Of a stretch of 9,993 bases of DNA, positions 1 through 6,641 are shown in pieces. This DNA is from Planctomicrobium sp. (lineage in GTDB: Bacteria > Planctomycetota > Planctomycetia > Planctomycetales > Planctomycetaceae), in contig JABJMI010000833.1 in the NCBI GenBank assembly GCA_018659505.1, forward strand, positions 1 to 9,993. The letters run 5' to 3'. The first letter of the stretch is position 1; each line of letters starts with the position of its first letter. The position numbers and the translations under genes were made by a program. The notes under the pieces are model-generated. The model did not search any database, was not told where the DNA came from, and was given only the letters and a program-made list of their open reading frames with translations.

Positions 1-1081
1 AGACGACAACTGTGCCGGAATTCTGGTTGCCTGCCAGGAGGAAATTGCCAGTTGGATCGATGCCGAAACCGCGTGGAATTTCGCCTTGCGTTGATTCCTG
101 TCCGAGAGACTTCAGCGTTCCATCTTTCTTAATGCGGAACATCGCGATGCTGTTCGGTCCACGGTTCGAGACATAAAGGAATTTTCCTGAAGGATGCACG
201 AGTGTCTCGGCAGTCGAGTTGCCATCTTGTGGAGTTCCTTCAGGGACAGTCGTTTCAGTGACAAGTGGAGTCAGCACACCCTTCTCAGCATCGTAGGAGT
301 AAGCGGTCACTGAAAGTTTTATCTCGTTGTTGGCGTAGGCGAACTTCCCGTTTGGATGGAATGAGAGATGCCGTGGTCCTCCCCCTTCAATCGTTCTGAC
401 AGCTGGTGGGTCATTCGGAGTGAGGGTTCCCTGCTCTGCATTCAGTTTATAAACGAGCAGTTTGTCGAGACCTAAATCTGCAACGACTGCGTAGTTGTTA
501 TTCGCATCGATATTCGCTGAGTGAGCGTGTGGTCCGGTCTGTCGTCGTGGATTCACACTCGAACCTTCATGCTGAATAAAGCTGGCAGCTTCAGCAAGTT
601 CTCCATTCGCTTTGATTGGCAAACTGGCAACGCTTCCACCACCGTAATTAGCAACGACGACGCACTTTCCTTCGTGATCGACAGATAGGTGACAAGGTCC
701 GGGACCACCAGATAGCTGACTGTTAATTTTGGTCAACTTCCCAGACTTCGCATCAAGTTTAAAACCTGTCACCCCGCCAGCTTCTTTACCTTTCACATTC
801 GGAAAGTCAGCGACTTCATTCACGGCGTAGAGATACTTCCCAGACGGAGCAATCGCGACGAACGAAGGGTTCACAAGTTCGGCTGCGAGTTCGGGTTCGG
901 TTGTCTTGCCAGTCTTGGGGTCGAGTTCGAAAGTGTAAATCCCTTTGCTGTCACCGCGAGTGTAGGTTCCAACATAGACACGTATGGAGTCCACGGATGC
1001 CTCCTCAGCTGAGAGTTGTGTACTACTTCCAATGACTAGAGCGGAAGCAATCAAAAGAGCGTATTTGAAATGTTTTATCAT
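1..1081 (-). CDS. Lactonase family beta-propeller protein (6-phosphogluconolactonase-like), secreted, 3' end beyond window
   Basis: Reading leftward from ATG at 1081, the frame is open for 360 codons to the window edge, close to the usual 370-390 residues of this family, so little is missing. Residues 1-25 form a signal peptide (MIKHFK, hydrophobic core, cleavage near QLSA), implying export. The mature part has the family's repeated blade phrases: RVYVGTYTRG (34-43), HPSGKFLYVSNRG (296-308), a GGGPRHLSFHPNGKFAY stretch near 233-249, GPHAHS (183-188) and PRGFGIDPTGNFLLAGNQ near 336-353. These match the lactonase/YkgB-type seven-bladed propeller family (Pfam lactonase, PF10282). Family members hydrolyse 6-phosphogluconolactone or related lactones; an exported copy need not act in the pentose phosphate pathway, so the substrate is open. 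A purine-rich GGAAAAAAAG lies just before the start. It is transcribed in the same direction as the next two genes, 267 bases downstream of the interrupted propeller gene. Family call is firm, substrate is not. Confidence 0.9.
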   Translation of the reverse strand, partial: MIKHFKYALLIASALVIGSSTQLSAEEASVDSIRVYVGTYTRGDSKGIYTFELDPKTGKTTEPELAAELVNPSFVAIAPSGKYLYAVNEVADFPNVKGKEAGGVTGFKLDAKSGKLTKINSQLSGGPGPCHLSVDHEGKCVVVANYGGGSVASLPIKANGELAEAASFIQHEGSSVNPRRQTGPHAHSANIDANNNYAVVADLGLDKLLVYKLNAEQGTLTPNDPPAVRTIEGGGPRHLSFHPNGKFAYANNEIKLSVTAYSYDAEKGVLTPLVTETTVPEGTPQDGNSTAETLVHPSGKFLYVSNRGPNSIAMFRIKKDGTLKSLGQESTQGEIPRGFGIDPTGNFLLAGNQNSGTVVV

Positions 1082-1120
1082 CTTTTTTTCCGTTATAAAA
1101 CGATGTGGGAATTTATTTTT

Positions 1121-1147
1121 TGTAGGTTGGGTGCAGCGGAGCGGAAC
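1121..1147. repeat. Truncated copy of a TAGGTTGGGT...GCGGAGCGGAAC dispersed repeat
   Basis: The stretch starts TGTAGGTTGGGTGCAGC and ends GGAGCGGAAC. It resembles one half of a very widespread intergenic repeat in bacteria whose full form runs from TAGGTTGGG through an AGCG-AGCG core to a closing CCCAACA that pairs with the opening. Here the closing CCCAAC arm is absent and the sequence runs directly into the CACTAAT palindromic element, sharing the GGAAC bases with it. Recognition is from memory of the repeat family, not from a search. Confidence 0.4.
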
Positions 1148-1239
1148 ACTCATCGGCGCTAATCTTCACTAATTATAAGAATTCGACAACGAATTTCCTG
1201 TCATCTTCATTTGTGTCGATTAGTGAAAATTAGTGTTCC
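1143..1239. repeat. Intergenic palindromic element with CACTAAT units
   Basis: The left arm begins GGAACACT (1143-1150) and holds TTCACTAAT ending at 1173. The right arm ends AGTGTTCC (1232-1239) and holds ATTAGTG twice (1219-1225 and 1229-1235). The arms are therefore imperfect reverse complements around a roughly 45-base centre containing GAATTC. The unit word CACTAAT recurs about every ten bases. The element fills the space between the lactonase and the interrupted propeller gene and has no coding potential. It resembles short palindromic intergenic elements common in planctomycetes. Confidence 0.5.
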
Positions 1240-1246
1240 TTAATTC

Positions 1247-1268
1247 GTCCCATGAGATCCCATGGGAC
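1247..1268. repeat. Perfect 8-bp inverted repeat (hairpin), function unclear
   Basis: GTCCCATG and CATGGGAC are perfect reverse complements with a six-base loop (AGATCC). It lies 81 bases past the stop of the leftward propeller gene, but neither strand has a T-run after the stem, so it is a poor rho-independent terminator. It could be a processing or mRNA 3'-end stabilising hairpin, or part of the adjacent repeat. Confidence 0.4.
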
Positions 1269-1297
1269 GCTTTAGGTTTAGCAAAAGCATATTGGAT

Positions 1298-1317
1298 TGC
1301 CCGCAATGAAGTGGGCA
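1298..1317 (-). terminator. Hairpin after the interrupted propeller gene, possible terminator
   Basis: TGCCCGC and GTGGGCA form a seven-pair stem with one G-T pair and a six-base loop, 32 bases past the TAA stop at 1349-1351. On the leftward strand the following bases are ATCCAATATGCTTTTGC, which has only a late, short T-run, so termination would be weak. Together with the hairpin at 1247-1268 it may mark the transcript end. Confidence 0.35.
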
Positions 1318-1348
1318 GCTAAACAGTTGGAATCATCATCGAGAGTCT

Positions 1349-2302
1349 TTAACGCTGCACTTTCCCTTTGACTCCAACGGTCGCGGATGCCGCGGTGGAA
1401 TTGCCGAGGTTCTCGAAGTCCTTGAAGGTCCAAACGACTTCTTTGTCTTTGGTAATTTCGATCAGTTGCGGGTTTTCTGGTCCTGCATGGCAGTTACCGA
1501 TGATGATGTTTCCATTAGGCAAAACTTCTAAAGATGTCACCCAAGCGAGAGTGATTCCTTCGAGGTCGTTTTGGTGGACTGCCCAGACGACTTCTTTCGC
1601 TGGCGTCACTTCAATGACGCTATGTCCGTTACCGGTTGCGATGAGTGTGTTTCCATTCTTAAGACGTAGAGAGTTGAATGTTTGATTCCCCCACGCTTCT
1701 GGTCCATGACCACCGGCACGATCCTTGTCGAAGAGCGGAACGTCATAGTCCCAGACGATTTTACCGTCTTGATGGTACTCCTTGACCCGACCGTCCTTTT
1801 CATGGCAAACAAGATAGTTTCCATTTTCTAATTTGTGAGCCATGCGAACGTCGCTGTGTGGATGAGGTTCGGAAACCTAGAAGGGAATCTCGTGAGCGAT
1901 TTTGCCTTTCTTAGTGACTTCAATAATCCGACCGATCCCGTTTTCTACGATCATCGTGTGACCGTTATCGAGTCTTTGAAACGCATGGATCTCCAGTCGC
2001 TTGCCTTTGTTGCCGTTACTATTGGCAGCGTCGTAGCTCCAGACAATTTCTCCATCGGAGTTGATTTCAACGATCTTGCCCCAGCCTTGCTGAGTCAGGA
2101 TATTGCCATTGTCGAGCTGTTGAATGCGATGCACGGAATGAACTTTGTCGCAGGTCCAATCGACTTTTCCCGTTTTATCAAAGCGAACAATCTTCCCTTT
2201 GTCGCCTGCGATCACGCGATGCCGCTCAGAAGAAACTTCAGCAGCGAATGTTGAAACCGCTAGACCTAAAAAGAGAGAAGTAAACATCAGGGAAGAACGC
2301 AT
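1349..2302 (-). pseudogene. Secreted six-bladed PQQ/arylsulfotransferase-like beta-propeller protein, interrupted by an in-frame TAG
   Basis: ATG at 2302 follows a good Shine-Dalgarno (CGGAGA, 7-base spacing). Codons 1-141 give a signal peptide (MRSSLMFTSLFLGLAVSTFAA) and three blades, ending EIPF, then TAG at 1877-1879. The same frame continues without a gap: VSEPHPHSDVR, then M at 1843 and 163 further residues to TAA at 1349-1351. Across both parts there are six blades of the form L-x-NGN-x-L...hEh...GKIVWxY: near 2-turn positions LDNGNI, LDNGHT, LENGNY, LKNGNT and LPNGNI, plus a first blade at AGDKGKIVRF. The TAG falls between blades three and four, in a linker that in relatives I recall reads roughly IPLKV-HPHPH, so the missing residue may be a lysine (AAG to TAG, one change). 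No ribosome site precedes the internal ATG at 1843. No frameshift or second stop exists, so this is a recent nonsense change, a base error, or readthrough. Enzymatic role unknown; these proteins are usually exported. Confidence 0.82.
1877..1879 (-). other. In-frame amber (TAG) codon inside the propeller gene
   Basis: On the leftward strand the codons read ATT CCC TTC TAG GTT TCC GAA CCT. The upstream frame and the downstream frame are the same: 33 bases (11 codons) separate the TAG from the internal ATG at 1843. It is therefore a single-codon interruption, not a frameshift. Confidence 0.9.
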
Positions 2303-2303
2303 T

Positions 2304-2393
2304 TCAGATCTCCGTTAATGATTTCGTAGAGCCTTTGAACATCAAAGACCCTATCGAGTATTAGTAAAGAAACTTCACAGACATGAGATCTGA
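2304..2393 (-). promoter_or_regulatory. Leader with 9-bp inverted repeat masking the ribosome binding site
   Basis: In the leftward mRNA, TCAGATCTC (2393-2385) is a perfect complement of GAGATCTGA (2312-2304), which contains most of the Shine-Dalgarno CGGAGA of the gene starting at 2302. The 72-base loop itself holds a compact hairpin, CTTTGA-ACA-TCAAAG on the plus strand (2333-2347). If the transcript starts upstream of 2393, ribosome access could be controlled by this pairing. No promoter was identified with confidence. The rest of the 297-base gap up to 2599 holds only a T-rich tract (see next feature) and nothing else I can name. Confidence 0.4.
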
Positions 2394-2552
2394 TACTAAC
2401 GCGAATCGCACAGAGGTTCTATCGAACGCGACCGAGATCCGCGAAGCTATAGAGAGATTAGCAAAACATAACACAAAGAACGCAGGTACAAACCTCCGCT
2501 GTTTAGCAGCACACTTCACCATGCACGACTAATTGCGGAACCTCGATATTGA

Positions 2553-2574
2553 ATCATTTTTATTTAAAAAAAGC
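2553..2574 (-). terminator. AT-rich U-tract after the secretin-like gene, weak terminator candidate
   Basis: On the leftward strand, about 25 bases past the stop at 2600-2602, the sequence reads GTAGCTTTTTTTAAATAAAAATG. The run of seven T is suitable for termination, but no good GC-rich stem precedes it; only weak pairing around GCTTAAGC is visible. Reported as a candidate only. Confidence 0.25.
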
Positions 2575-2599
2575 TACATCTGCTTAAGCGACTGAGAGG

Positions 2600-3691
2600 C
2601 TACTTGACCTTCGGGACATAGGGTACGAACGGTGCGACCCAGACGAATGGTTTGCCAGCTTCGTCGAGACGAATTTTATCGGTGAGTCGTGCTTGGCGAA
2701 CGACTGAACCTAAAACCAGCGACCACGCTGTCTGCTTTTCCGGATATGAAACATCTACGCTGTCGATGTCGATATCCTTTTCTTTGCAGAGTCGTTCATC
2801 GATCAGGATCGGGGTGCGAGTTTGTTCGGAGATCGCTGAGAGAACTCGGCTTAATGGTGCTGCTTCAAAGCCCGTTTTGATGAACTTGAACAGATTGGGG
2901 ACGATCTGGTTTCGCGGCTTTGAGTCGTCGATATCCCAACCAACCGGCCATGCCTCTGAAGTTGATTCCAACTTCTCAATCGTCAATTCAATCGTTCCTG
3001 CAGGAGTCCGCAGCGGCCTAAACCCATAGCCTTGGGTTCGCAGCATGACTGCCAGCGAGGTTCCGCTTGAGAGACCTTGTAGCTGTTGTGTCACTTTTAC
3101 CATTTCAATTTCAAAGAATGATTCCTTGACGCTTGGATGGATGACCACAGGTAGAGTCTTGTCGATTGGAATGTCGTCTAAAACTTCCTTGAGCGATTTC
3201 CCGACCGAGTCAATTTCTAGCGGTTTCGAAACACCTTTTACAACGGTCTCAAATTGAGTTTGGTTCAGCCCCCAGAATTTCTTCCCATCTGGTGAACCCT
3301 GTGCTCCATAGACTCTCAACTCTTTTAGCCAGGCTTTGATCTGCTCGGTGTCATTCTTCGTGAAAGACCGACCCGGAAAATGTAAGACCCCTTTGCGATC
3401 AAGCTCTCCTACGACTCTGAGGGTACGAATCGGTCCTCGATTTGTCTCTTTGATATCAGGTTTGTCACCAGGCAATGGCTGTCGAATGCGGGCGACCTGC
3501 CCGAGTTTCTCAAAGACCTTACCCCAGCGTTGTGCCTCGACGGGATCACCAACAATGGCGGGTAACATGATTTCAACTGTAAGAAAGGTGTTGTCTACCG
3601 CTGATTGAGCAACAGCGACCTGACTCATCAAGCCAGTTAATAAAAAACTGAGGCAGGCAGTGATTGTGATCAAAGATTGATGAAAAGACAT
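2600..3691 (-). CDS. Secreted hypothetical protein with two STN/secretin-N-like repeats
   Basis: The product is 363 residues. Residues 1-28 are a signal peptide (hydrophobic ITACLSFLLTGLM, then AVAQ), so it is exported. I do not recognise a named family for the N-terminal part (30-150), which includes LPAIVGDPVEAQRWGKVFE and a helix-rich segment. The C-terminal half looks like an internal duplication: residues 155-240 (LEIDSVGKSLKEVLDDIPID, then PVVIHPSV) and 270-352 (FEAAPLSRVLSAISEQ, then TPILIDERL). Each has the order helix LxxVLxxI, strand PVhI, helix with TSLAVMLR or TAWSLVLG, then a closing strand. This pattern is typical of the STN/secretin N-domain fold found in secretins and TonB-dependent receptors, here without a barrel. 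The only start-proximal ribosome signal is a weak GAGA. It stands alone, divergent from the acyltransferase. No function is claimed; a periplasmic binding or scaffold role is inference. Confidence 0.82.
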   Translation of the reverse strand: MSFHQSLITITACLSFLLTGLMSQVAVAQSAVDNTFLTVEIMLPAIVGDPVEAQRWGKVFEKLGQVARIRQPLPGDKPDIKETNRGPIRTLRVVGELDRKGVLHFPGRSFTKNDTEQIKAWLKELRVYGAQGSPDGKKFWGLNQTQFETVVKGVSKPLEIDSVGKSLKEVLDDIPIDKTLPVVIHPSVKESFFEIEMVKVTQQLQGLSSGTSLAVMLRTQGYGFRPLRTPAGTIELTIEKLESTSEAWPVGWDIDDSKPRNQIVPNLFKFIKTGFEAAPLSRVLSAISEQTRTPILIDERLCKEKDIDIDSVDVSYPEKQTAWSLVLGSVVRQARLTDKIRLDEAGKPFVWVAPFVPYVPKVK

Positions 3692-3877
3692 CGTGGATCT
3701 CGCTTTTAAGAGTAGAGGCTGATCTCCATCTTATTACCAGTCTTGAAGATTAGACAATACCTTTCTGAGTTCCGCGTTGAGAATGCCGGTTGAGGACTGA
3801 CTGTAAGAATTAATGTAATGTTTGCTACCCTACGACACTTGGCTGCCATTCTGGTTCATAAAACGGGGTAAACTGAG
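3692..3877. promoter_or_regulatory. Divergent promoter region between the secretin-like gene and the acyltransferase
   Basis: Rightward: TTGAGG (3790-3795), 18 bases, TGTAAT (3814-3819) is a fair sigma70-type pair for the gene at 3878, whose ATG follows GGGG with nine bases between. Leftward: on the minus strand TTGTCT (3757-3752), 18 bases, TAAGAT (3733-3728) lies about 37 bases before the start at 3691. Both are read by eye and planctomycete promoters are poorly standardised, so these are candidates. The region must carry both starts because the genes diverge across only 186 bases. Confidence 0.35.
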
Positions 3878-5077
3878 ATGCATTATTTTTTACTCGACTT
3901 GCTGCGTGGACTTGCAGCACTCTGGGTATTTGCGTTTCACTTTCATTTTTCAGAGAAATTTATTGCGACATTTCCTCATCTCCACATCTTATTGAAGCAG
4001 GGTGATTTAGGAGTGCCAATGTTCTTTGTGATTTCAGGTTATTGCATCACTGCATCAGCCAGGAGCACCATCCGTCGGGAGGAAAAGACATCTCGCTTTT
4101 TATATCGACGATTACGACGGATTTATCCTCCGTTTTGGATCTCCATAATTATTGTCGCCTCCGTACCGTTCCTGACAGAGTTAATAAGTAGTGTTAAAAC
4201 AGGCAGCTACACACCGCCGACTTCCTTGGGGAATAATCTTGGTTATCTCAACTACACAGTGTTTGAGTGGATTAGGCTGACAACTCTTACGCAAGTCTTC
4301 TGGCCAGTCGAGAATGCAAATAGTCTTCAAGCAAAATTTACGACAATCAATGCCGTGTATTGGACTCTTGCAATAGAAGTGCAGTTTTACCTTGTGGTCG
4401 CATTATCTCTGAGCCTGTCAAGACGCTTTCTATACAGTTTGCTTCTAGTGGTGACCGTGTCGTGCTTGATTCTGAGCTCGCTTGGGATCTCTGCGAAGAC
4501 AGGCTTATTTATTCCCTACTGGCAAATGTTTGCTATCGGCGTATTGCTGTGCTTTGCTATGGAAAAAGGTTGGTCCCTAGGAGGTTCGAAACTTCAATCC
4601 ACAAAATTCATCAGGACGCTCTCACCTCTCATACTAATTATTGGAGTTGTCACATTTATCGTTCGATGTCTCAATGGTTATGAACCGTCATGGATTCTAT
4701 TTTCTGTTTTCTTTGCGTCGAGTTTATGGCTAGTAAAACCTTATGATGAAACGCTCAAAAAATTGAGTGAAAACAGGTATCTAAAAAGTCTGTTTACTCC
4801 ATTAATTTGCTTAGGGGCAATTTCCTATACACTTTATCTACTGCATGATCGGCTCCAGTTCCTGACCGCTCAACTCGTCAGGCAAGTGTTCGAAATAAAC
4901 AGTATTATTTACGACATGTCGGTGACCTTGGTGACATGTATTCTCTGTTGGCCAATCTATCTTCTCTTTGAAGCTCCATTTGTTAAATCTAAAAGTTCTA
5001 ACGAGAGAAACTCTACACTCTCGCAAGAAGCCAGTTGTTCGGATGAGATTTACCCAGAAGCTCCTTCCAAGTCATGA
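3878..5077 (+). CDS. Membrane O-acyltransferase, OafA/YrhL (acyltransferase 3) family
   Basis: The product is 399 residues, about ten hydrophobic segments, the usual size for the stand-alone membrane domain. It begins DLLRGLAALWVFAFHFHFSE: R10 and H21 fit the family's R-X10-H catalytic motif exactly. Next come GVPMFFVISGYCI (45-57), the RRLRRIYPPFW box (77-87), WTLAIEVQFYL with the conserved E167 (162-172), and YTLYLLHDRL (318-326). Such enzymes move acetyl or other acyl groups across the membrane onto sugars of lipopolysaccharide, exopolysaccharide or peptidoglycan; there is no fused SGNH domain here, so the partner is unknown. The C-terminus (371-399) is a polar tail rich in S, E and K. By eye the gene is richer in A/T than clpC or the FG-GAP gene, and it has no glycan genes beside it, which hints at transfer but does not prove it. 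It has its own terminator overlapping the stop codon. Confidence 0.92.
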   Translation: MHYFLLDLLRGLAALWVFAFHFHFSEKFIATFPHLHILLKQGDLGVPMFFVISGYCITASARSTIRREEKTSRFLYRRLRRIYPPFWISIIIVASVPFLTELISSVKTGSYTPPTSLGNNLGYLNYTVFEWIRLTTLTQVFWPVENANSLQAKFTTINAVYWTLAIEVQFYLVVALSLSLSRRFLYSLLLVVTVSCLILSSLGISAKTGLFIPYWQMFAIGVLLCFAMEKGWSLGGSKLQSTKFIRTLSPLILIIGVVTFIVRCLNGYEPSWILFSVFFASSLWLVKPYDETLKKLSENRYLKSLFTPLICLGAISYTLYLLHDRLQFLTAQLVRQVFEINSIIYDMSVTLVTCILCWPIYLLFEAPFVKSKSSNERNSTLSQEASCSDEIYPEAPSKS

Positions 5078-5088
5078 AGGAGGGTTTT
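5061..5088 (+). terminator. Intrinsic terminator overlapping the acyltransferase stop codon
   Basis: CTCCTTC (5061-5067) and GAAGGAG (5076-5082) form a perfect seven-pair stem with an eight-base loop, followed by GGTTTT. The TGA stop at 5075-5077 spans the loop/stem boundary, so the last codons of the gene form the 5' arm. The stem is moderate in GC and the T-run is short. Confidence 0.55.
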
Positions 5089-5124
5089 AAAAAGTCGTAA
5101 ACACCAGCTGACGTTCACACTCAG

Positions 5125-5161
5125 TTGAACTCAATATCCAAATACGTCATACATATCGTAT
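5125..5161 (+). promoter_or_regulatory. Promoter-proximal dyad upstream of the FG-GAP gene
   Basis: TTGAAC (5125-5130) and TACATA (5150-5155) are spaced by 19 bases, a loose sigma70-type fit. ATACG (5142-5146) and CGTAT (5157-5161) form a dyad around the would-be -10, and GTTCA/TGAAC (5113-5130) a second small dyad around the -35. The gene's own Shine-Dalgarno, AAGGTG (5187-5192), is eight bases before the ATG. Candidate only. Confidence 0.25.
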
Positions 5162-5200
5162 CAGTTTCTACTGCTTTCGTTTATTTAAGGTGCTATCGAA

Positions 5201-6400
5201 ATGATGCGAACTTTCTTGTTGATTGGGTTTTGCTTTTGTTCGTCTGGGTTGCTCTTCTCGGGTGATCCAATTCAGTTTGAAGTGAAGCGGCTCGCTGTCG
5301 ATACAAACGAAGGCTGCGTCATTGACGACTTTGATGGTGATGGGAAACTCGATGTCGCTGCCGGACGAAACTGGTTTCGCAATGGAGATTGGTTGCCTCG
5401 TCCGGTGAGACTCTTTGAAGACATCAACGGCTATGCCCATTCGAATGCTGACTTCTCTTACGACGTAAACGGCGATGGGCACCCCGATCTCATCGCAGGT
5501 GGTTTCTTTAAGACCGAAGTAAATTGGTACGAAAATCCAGGACCGGAAGCGGCACAAAATGGATTCCTTTGGAAGGAACATCTCTTCGGAGACACCGGCT
5601 TCAGTCAGAATGAAGCGAGTTTCATGCACGACTTCAATGGGGACGGCAAACCGGAATGGATTTCAAACTCCTGGGTCAAAACAAATCCCCTAATCATCTG
5701 GTCGATGGCTGAAGAAGAGCGAGAAGTCGAAACACAGCAAGGTAAAAAGAAGGTCACCAAAACAGTCACAATACCCACATTGAAGCGAACACTCGTTCAT
5801 GAAAGTGGTCAAGGGCATGGCTTTGGAATCGGTGACATCAACAATGATGGACACGATGATATCCTCACCGGAACCGGTTGGCACGAAGCACCATCAGGCG
5901 ATCCGTTGACTGATGCCTGGACTTACCATGCCGATTGGGAATCACATTGGTCTTGCCCGGTTCTGATTCGCGATATGAACAAAGATGGGAAAAACGACAT
6001 TATCTGGGGGAACCCACATGATTATGGATTGATGATTTGGTTCGCAGAGGGAACAGACGAAGAAGGCAAACTGAAGTTCCGCCAAGAAGTGATCGACAAG
6101 GAGTTCTCTCAATTACACTGTGTTCACTTCGCTGATCTTGATGGTGACGGCAATGACGAACTCATCACTGGTAAGCGAGTGCGGGCTCACAACGGAAACG
6201 ATCCCGGTGGAAAAGATGCTCCTTTAATTTGTTATTACAGCATCGACAAGCAAGGAAAATTCACCAAGCACATCATCGAAAACGGCACAGTCGGCATCGG
6301 CTTACAAATTCGAACAGCGGATCTCGATGCCGATGGCGATCTCGATATCGTCGTCGCCGGCAAAGAGGGGACTCAAATTCTTTTCAGTAAGCTGAAGTAA
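5201..6400 (+). CDS. Secreted FG-GAP/VCBS repeat beta-propeller protein
   Basis: The product is 399 residues with a signal peptide at 1-20 (MMRTFLLIGFCFCSSGLLFS). Seven calcium-binding loops of the form D-x-[DN]-x-DG-x-x-[DE] are visible: DFDGDGKLD (43), DVNGDGHPD (88), DFNGDGKPE (144), DINNDGHDD (212), DMNKDGKND (258), DLDGDGNDE (312) and DLDADGDLD (374), each followed by hydrophobic residues and often a glycine, as in FG-GAP/VCBS blades. Seven loops fit a complete seven-bladed propeller like an integrin alpha head. Such proteins are exported and abundant in planctomycetes, where they are thought to bind ligands or surfaces; no catalytic motif is seen. The spacing between loops three and four is the longest (68 residues) and holds a charged segment, EEEREVETQQGKKKVTKT, probably a surface insert. 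The first ATG of two adjacent ones (5201, 5204) was chosen; AAGGTG sits eight bases upstream. It is followed by a strong terminator and is probably monocistronic. Confidence 0.9.
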   Translation: MMRTFLLIGFCFCSSGLLFSGDPIQFEVKRLAVDTNEGCVIDDFDGDGKLDVAAGRNWFRNGDWLPRPVRLFEDINGYAHSNADFSYDVNGDGHPDLIAGGFFKTEVNWYENPGPEAAQNGFLWKEHLFGDTGFSQNEASFMHDFNGDGKPEWISNSWVKTNPLIIWSMAEEEREVETQQGKKKVTKTVTIPTLKRTLVHESGQGHGFGIGDINNDGHDDILTGTGWHEAPSGDPLTDAWTYHADWESHWSCPVLIRDMNKDGKNDIIWGNPHDYGLMIWFAEGTDEEGKLKFRQEVIDKEFSQLHCVHFADLDGDGNDELITGKRVRAHNGNDPGGKDAPLICYYSIDKQGKFTKHIIENGTVGIGLQIRTADLDADGDLDIVVAGKEGTQILFSKLK

Positions 6401-6505
6401 ACCACATACTACAACTACTGCAAGAGCCTGTTTAGCCGAGCACTTAAAGCGTGCAAGCACTGATCAGAACCGTATCCGCGAATAGTTTCGTAATCAGTAT
6501 TATCT

Positions 6506-6542
6506 GCCCGCATCTAGCGACCCGCTACTTGCGGGCTTTTTT
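6506..6542 (+). terminator. Strong intrinsic terminator after the FG-GAP gene
   Basis: GCCCGCA (6506-6512) and TGCGGGC (6530-6536) form a perfect seven-pair GC-rich stem followed by six T (6537-6542). Inside the 17-base loop, CCCGC (6521-6525) can alternatively pair with GCGGG (6531-6535) around a five-base loop, giving a second, tighter hairpin before the same T-run. A flanking ATTATC/GATAAT pair encloses both. It lies about 105 bases after the stop at 6400; the bases between hold no gene. Confidence 0.8.
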
Positions 6543-6582
6543 GTGATAATCAGCAAAATATCTTCTCTGCTCGGAAATTAGG

Positions 6583-6641
6583 GTACACATGCAACGTGAA
6601 CAGAGGTATATTGTCTAAATGTACAAGTATTCATAGATACA
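6583..6641 (+). promoter_or_regulatory. lexA promoter with candidate autoregulatory operator dyads
   Basis: TTGTCT (6611-6616), 17 bases, TAGATA (6634-6639) is a good sigma70-type pair placed 40 bases before the lexA ATG. Two dyads surround it. GTACAC-N7-GTGAAC (6583-6601) has five of six pairs per arm and lies just upstream of the -35. TGTA-N14-TACA (6620-6641) spans the spacer and the -10. LexA usually represses its own gene, so either could be its operator, but neither matches the Gram-positive CGAAC-N4-GTTCG or the E. coli CTGT-N8-ACAG box. The site assignment is inference. Confidence 0.35.

Noticed and set aside
1843..1879. A frameshift or two separate adjacent genes instead of a nonsense codon
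   Set aside because: The frame before and after the TAG is the same, the 11 codons between TAG and the internal ATG read as conserved linker, and there is no ribosome site for a second gene.
1835..2254. A 139-codon rightward open frame over the interrupted propeller gene
   Set aside because: It is the complement of clearly conserved propeller sequence, which continues through it in the leftward frame with a signal peptide and blade motifs.
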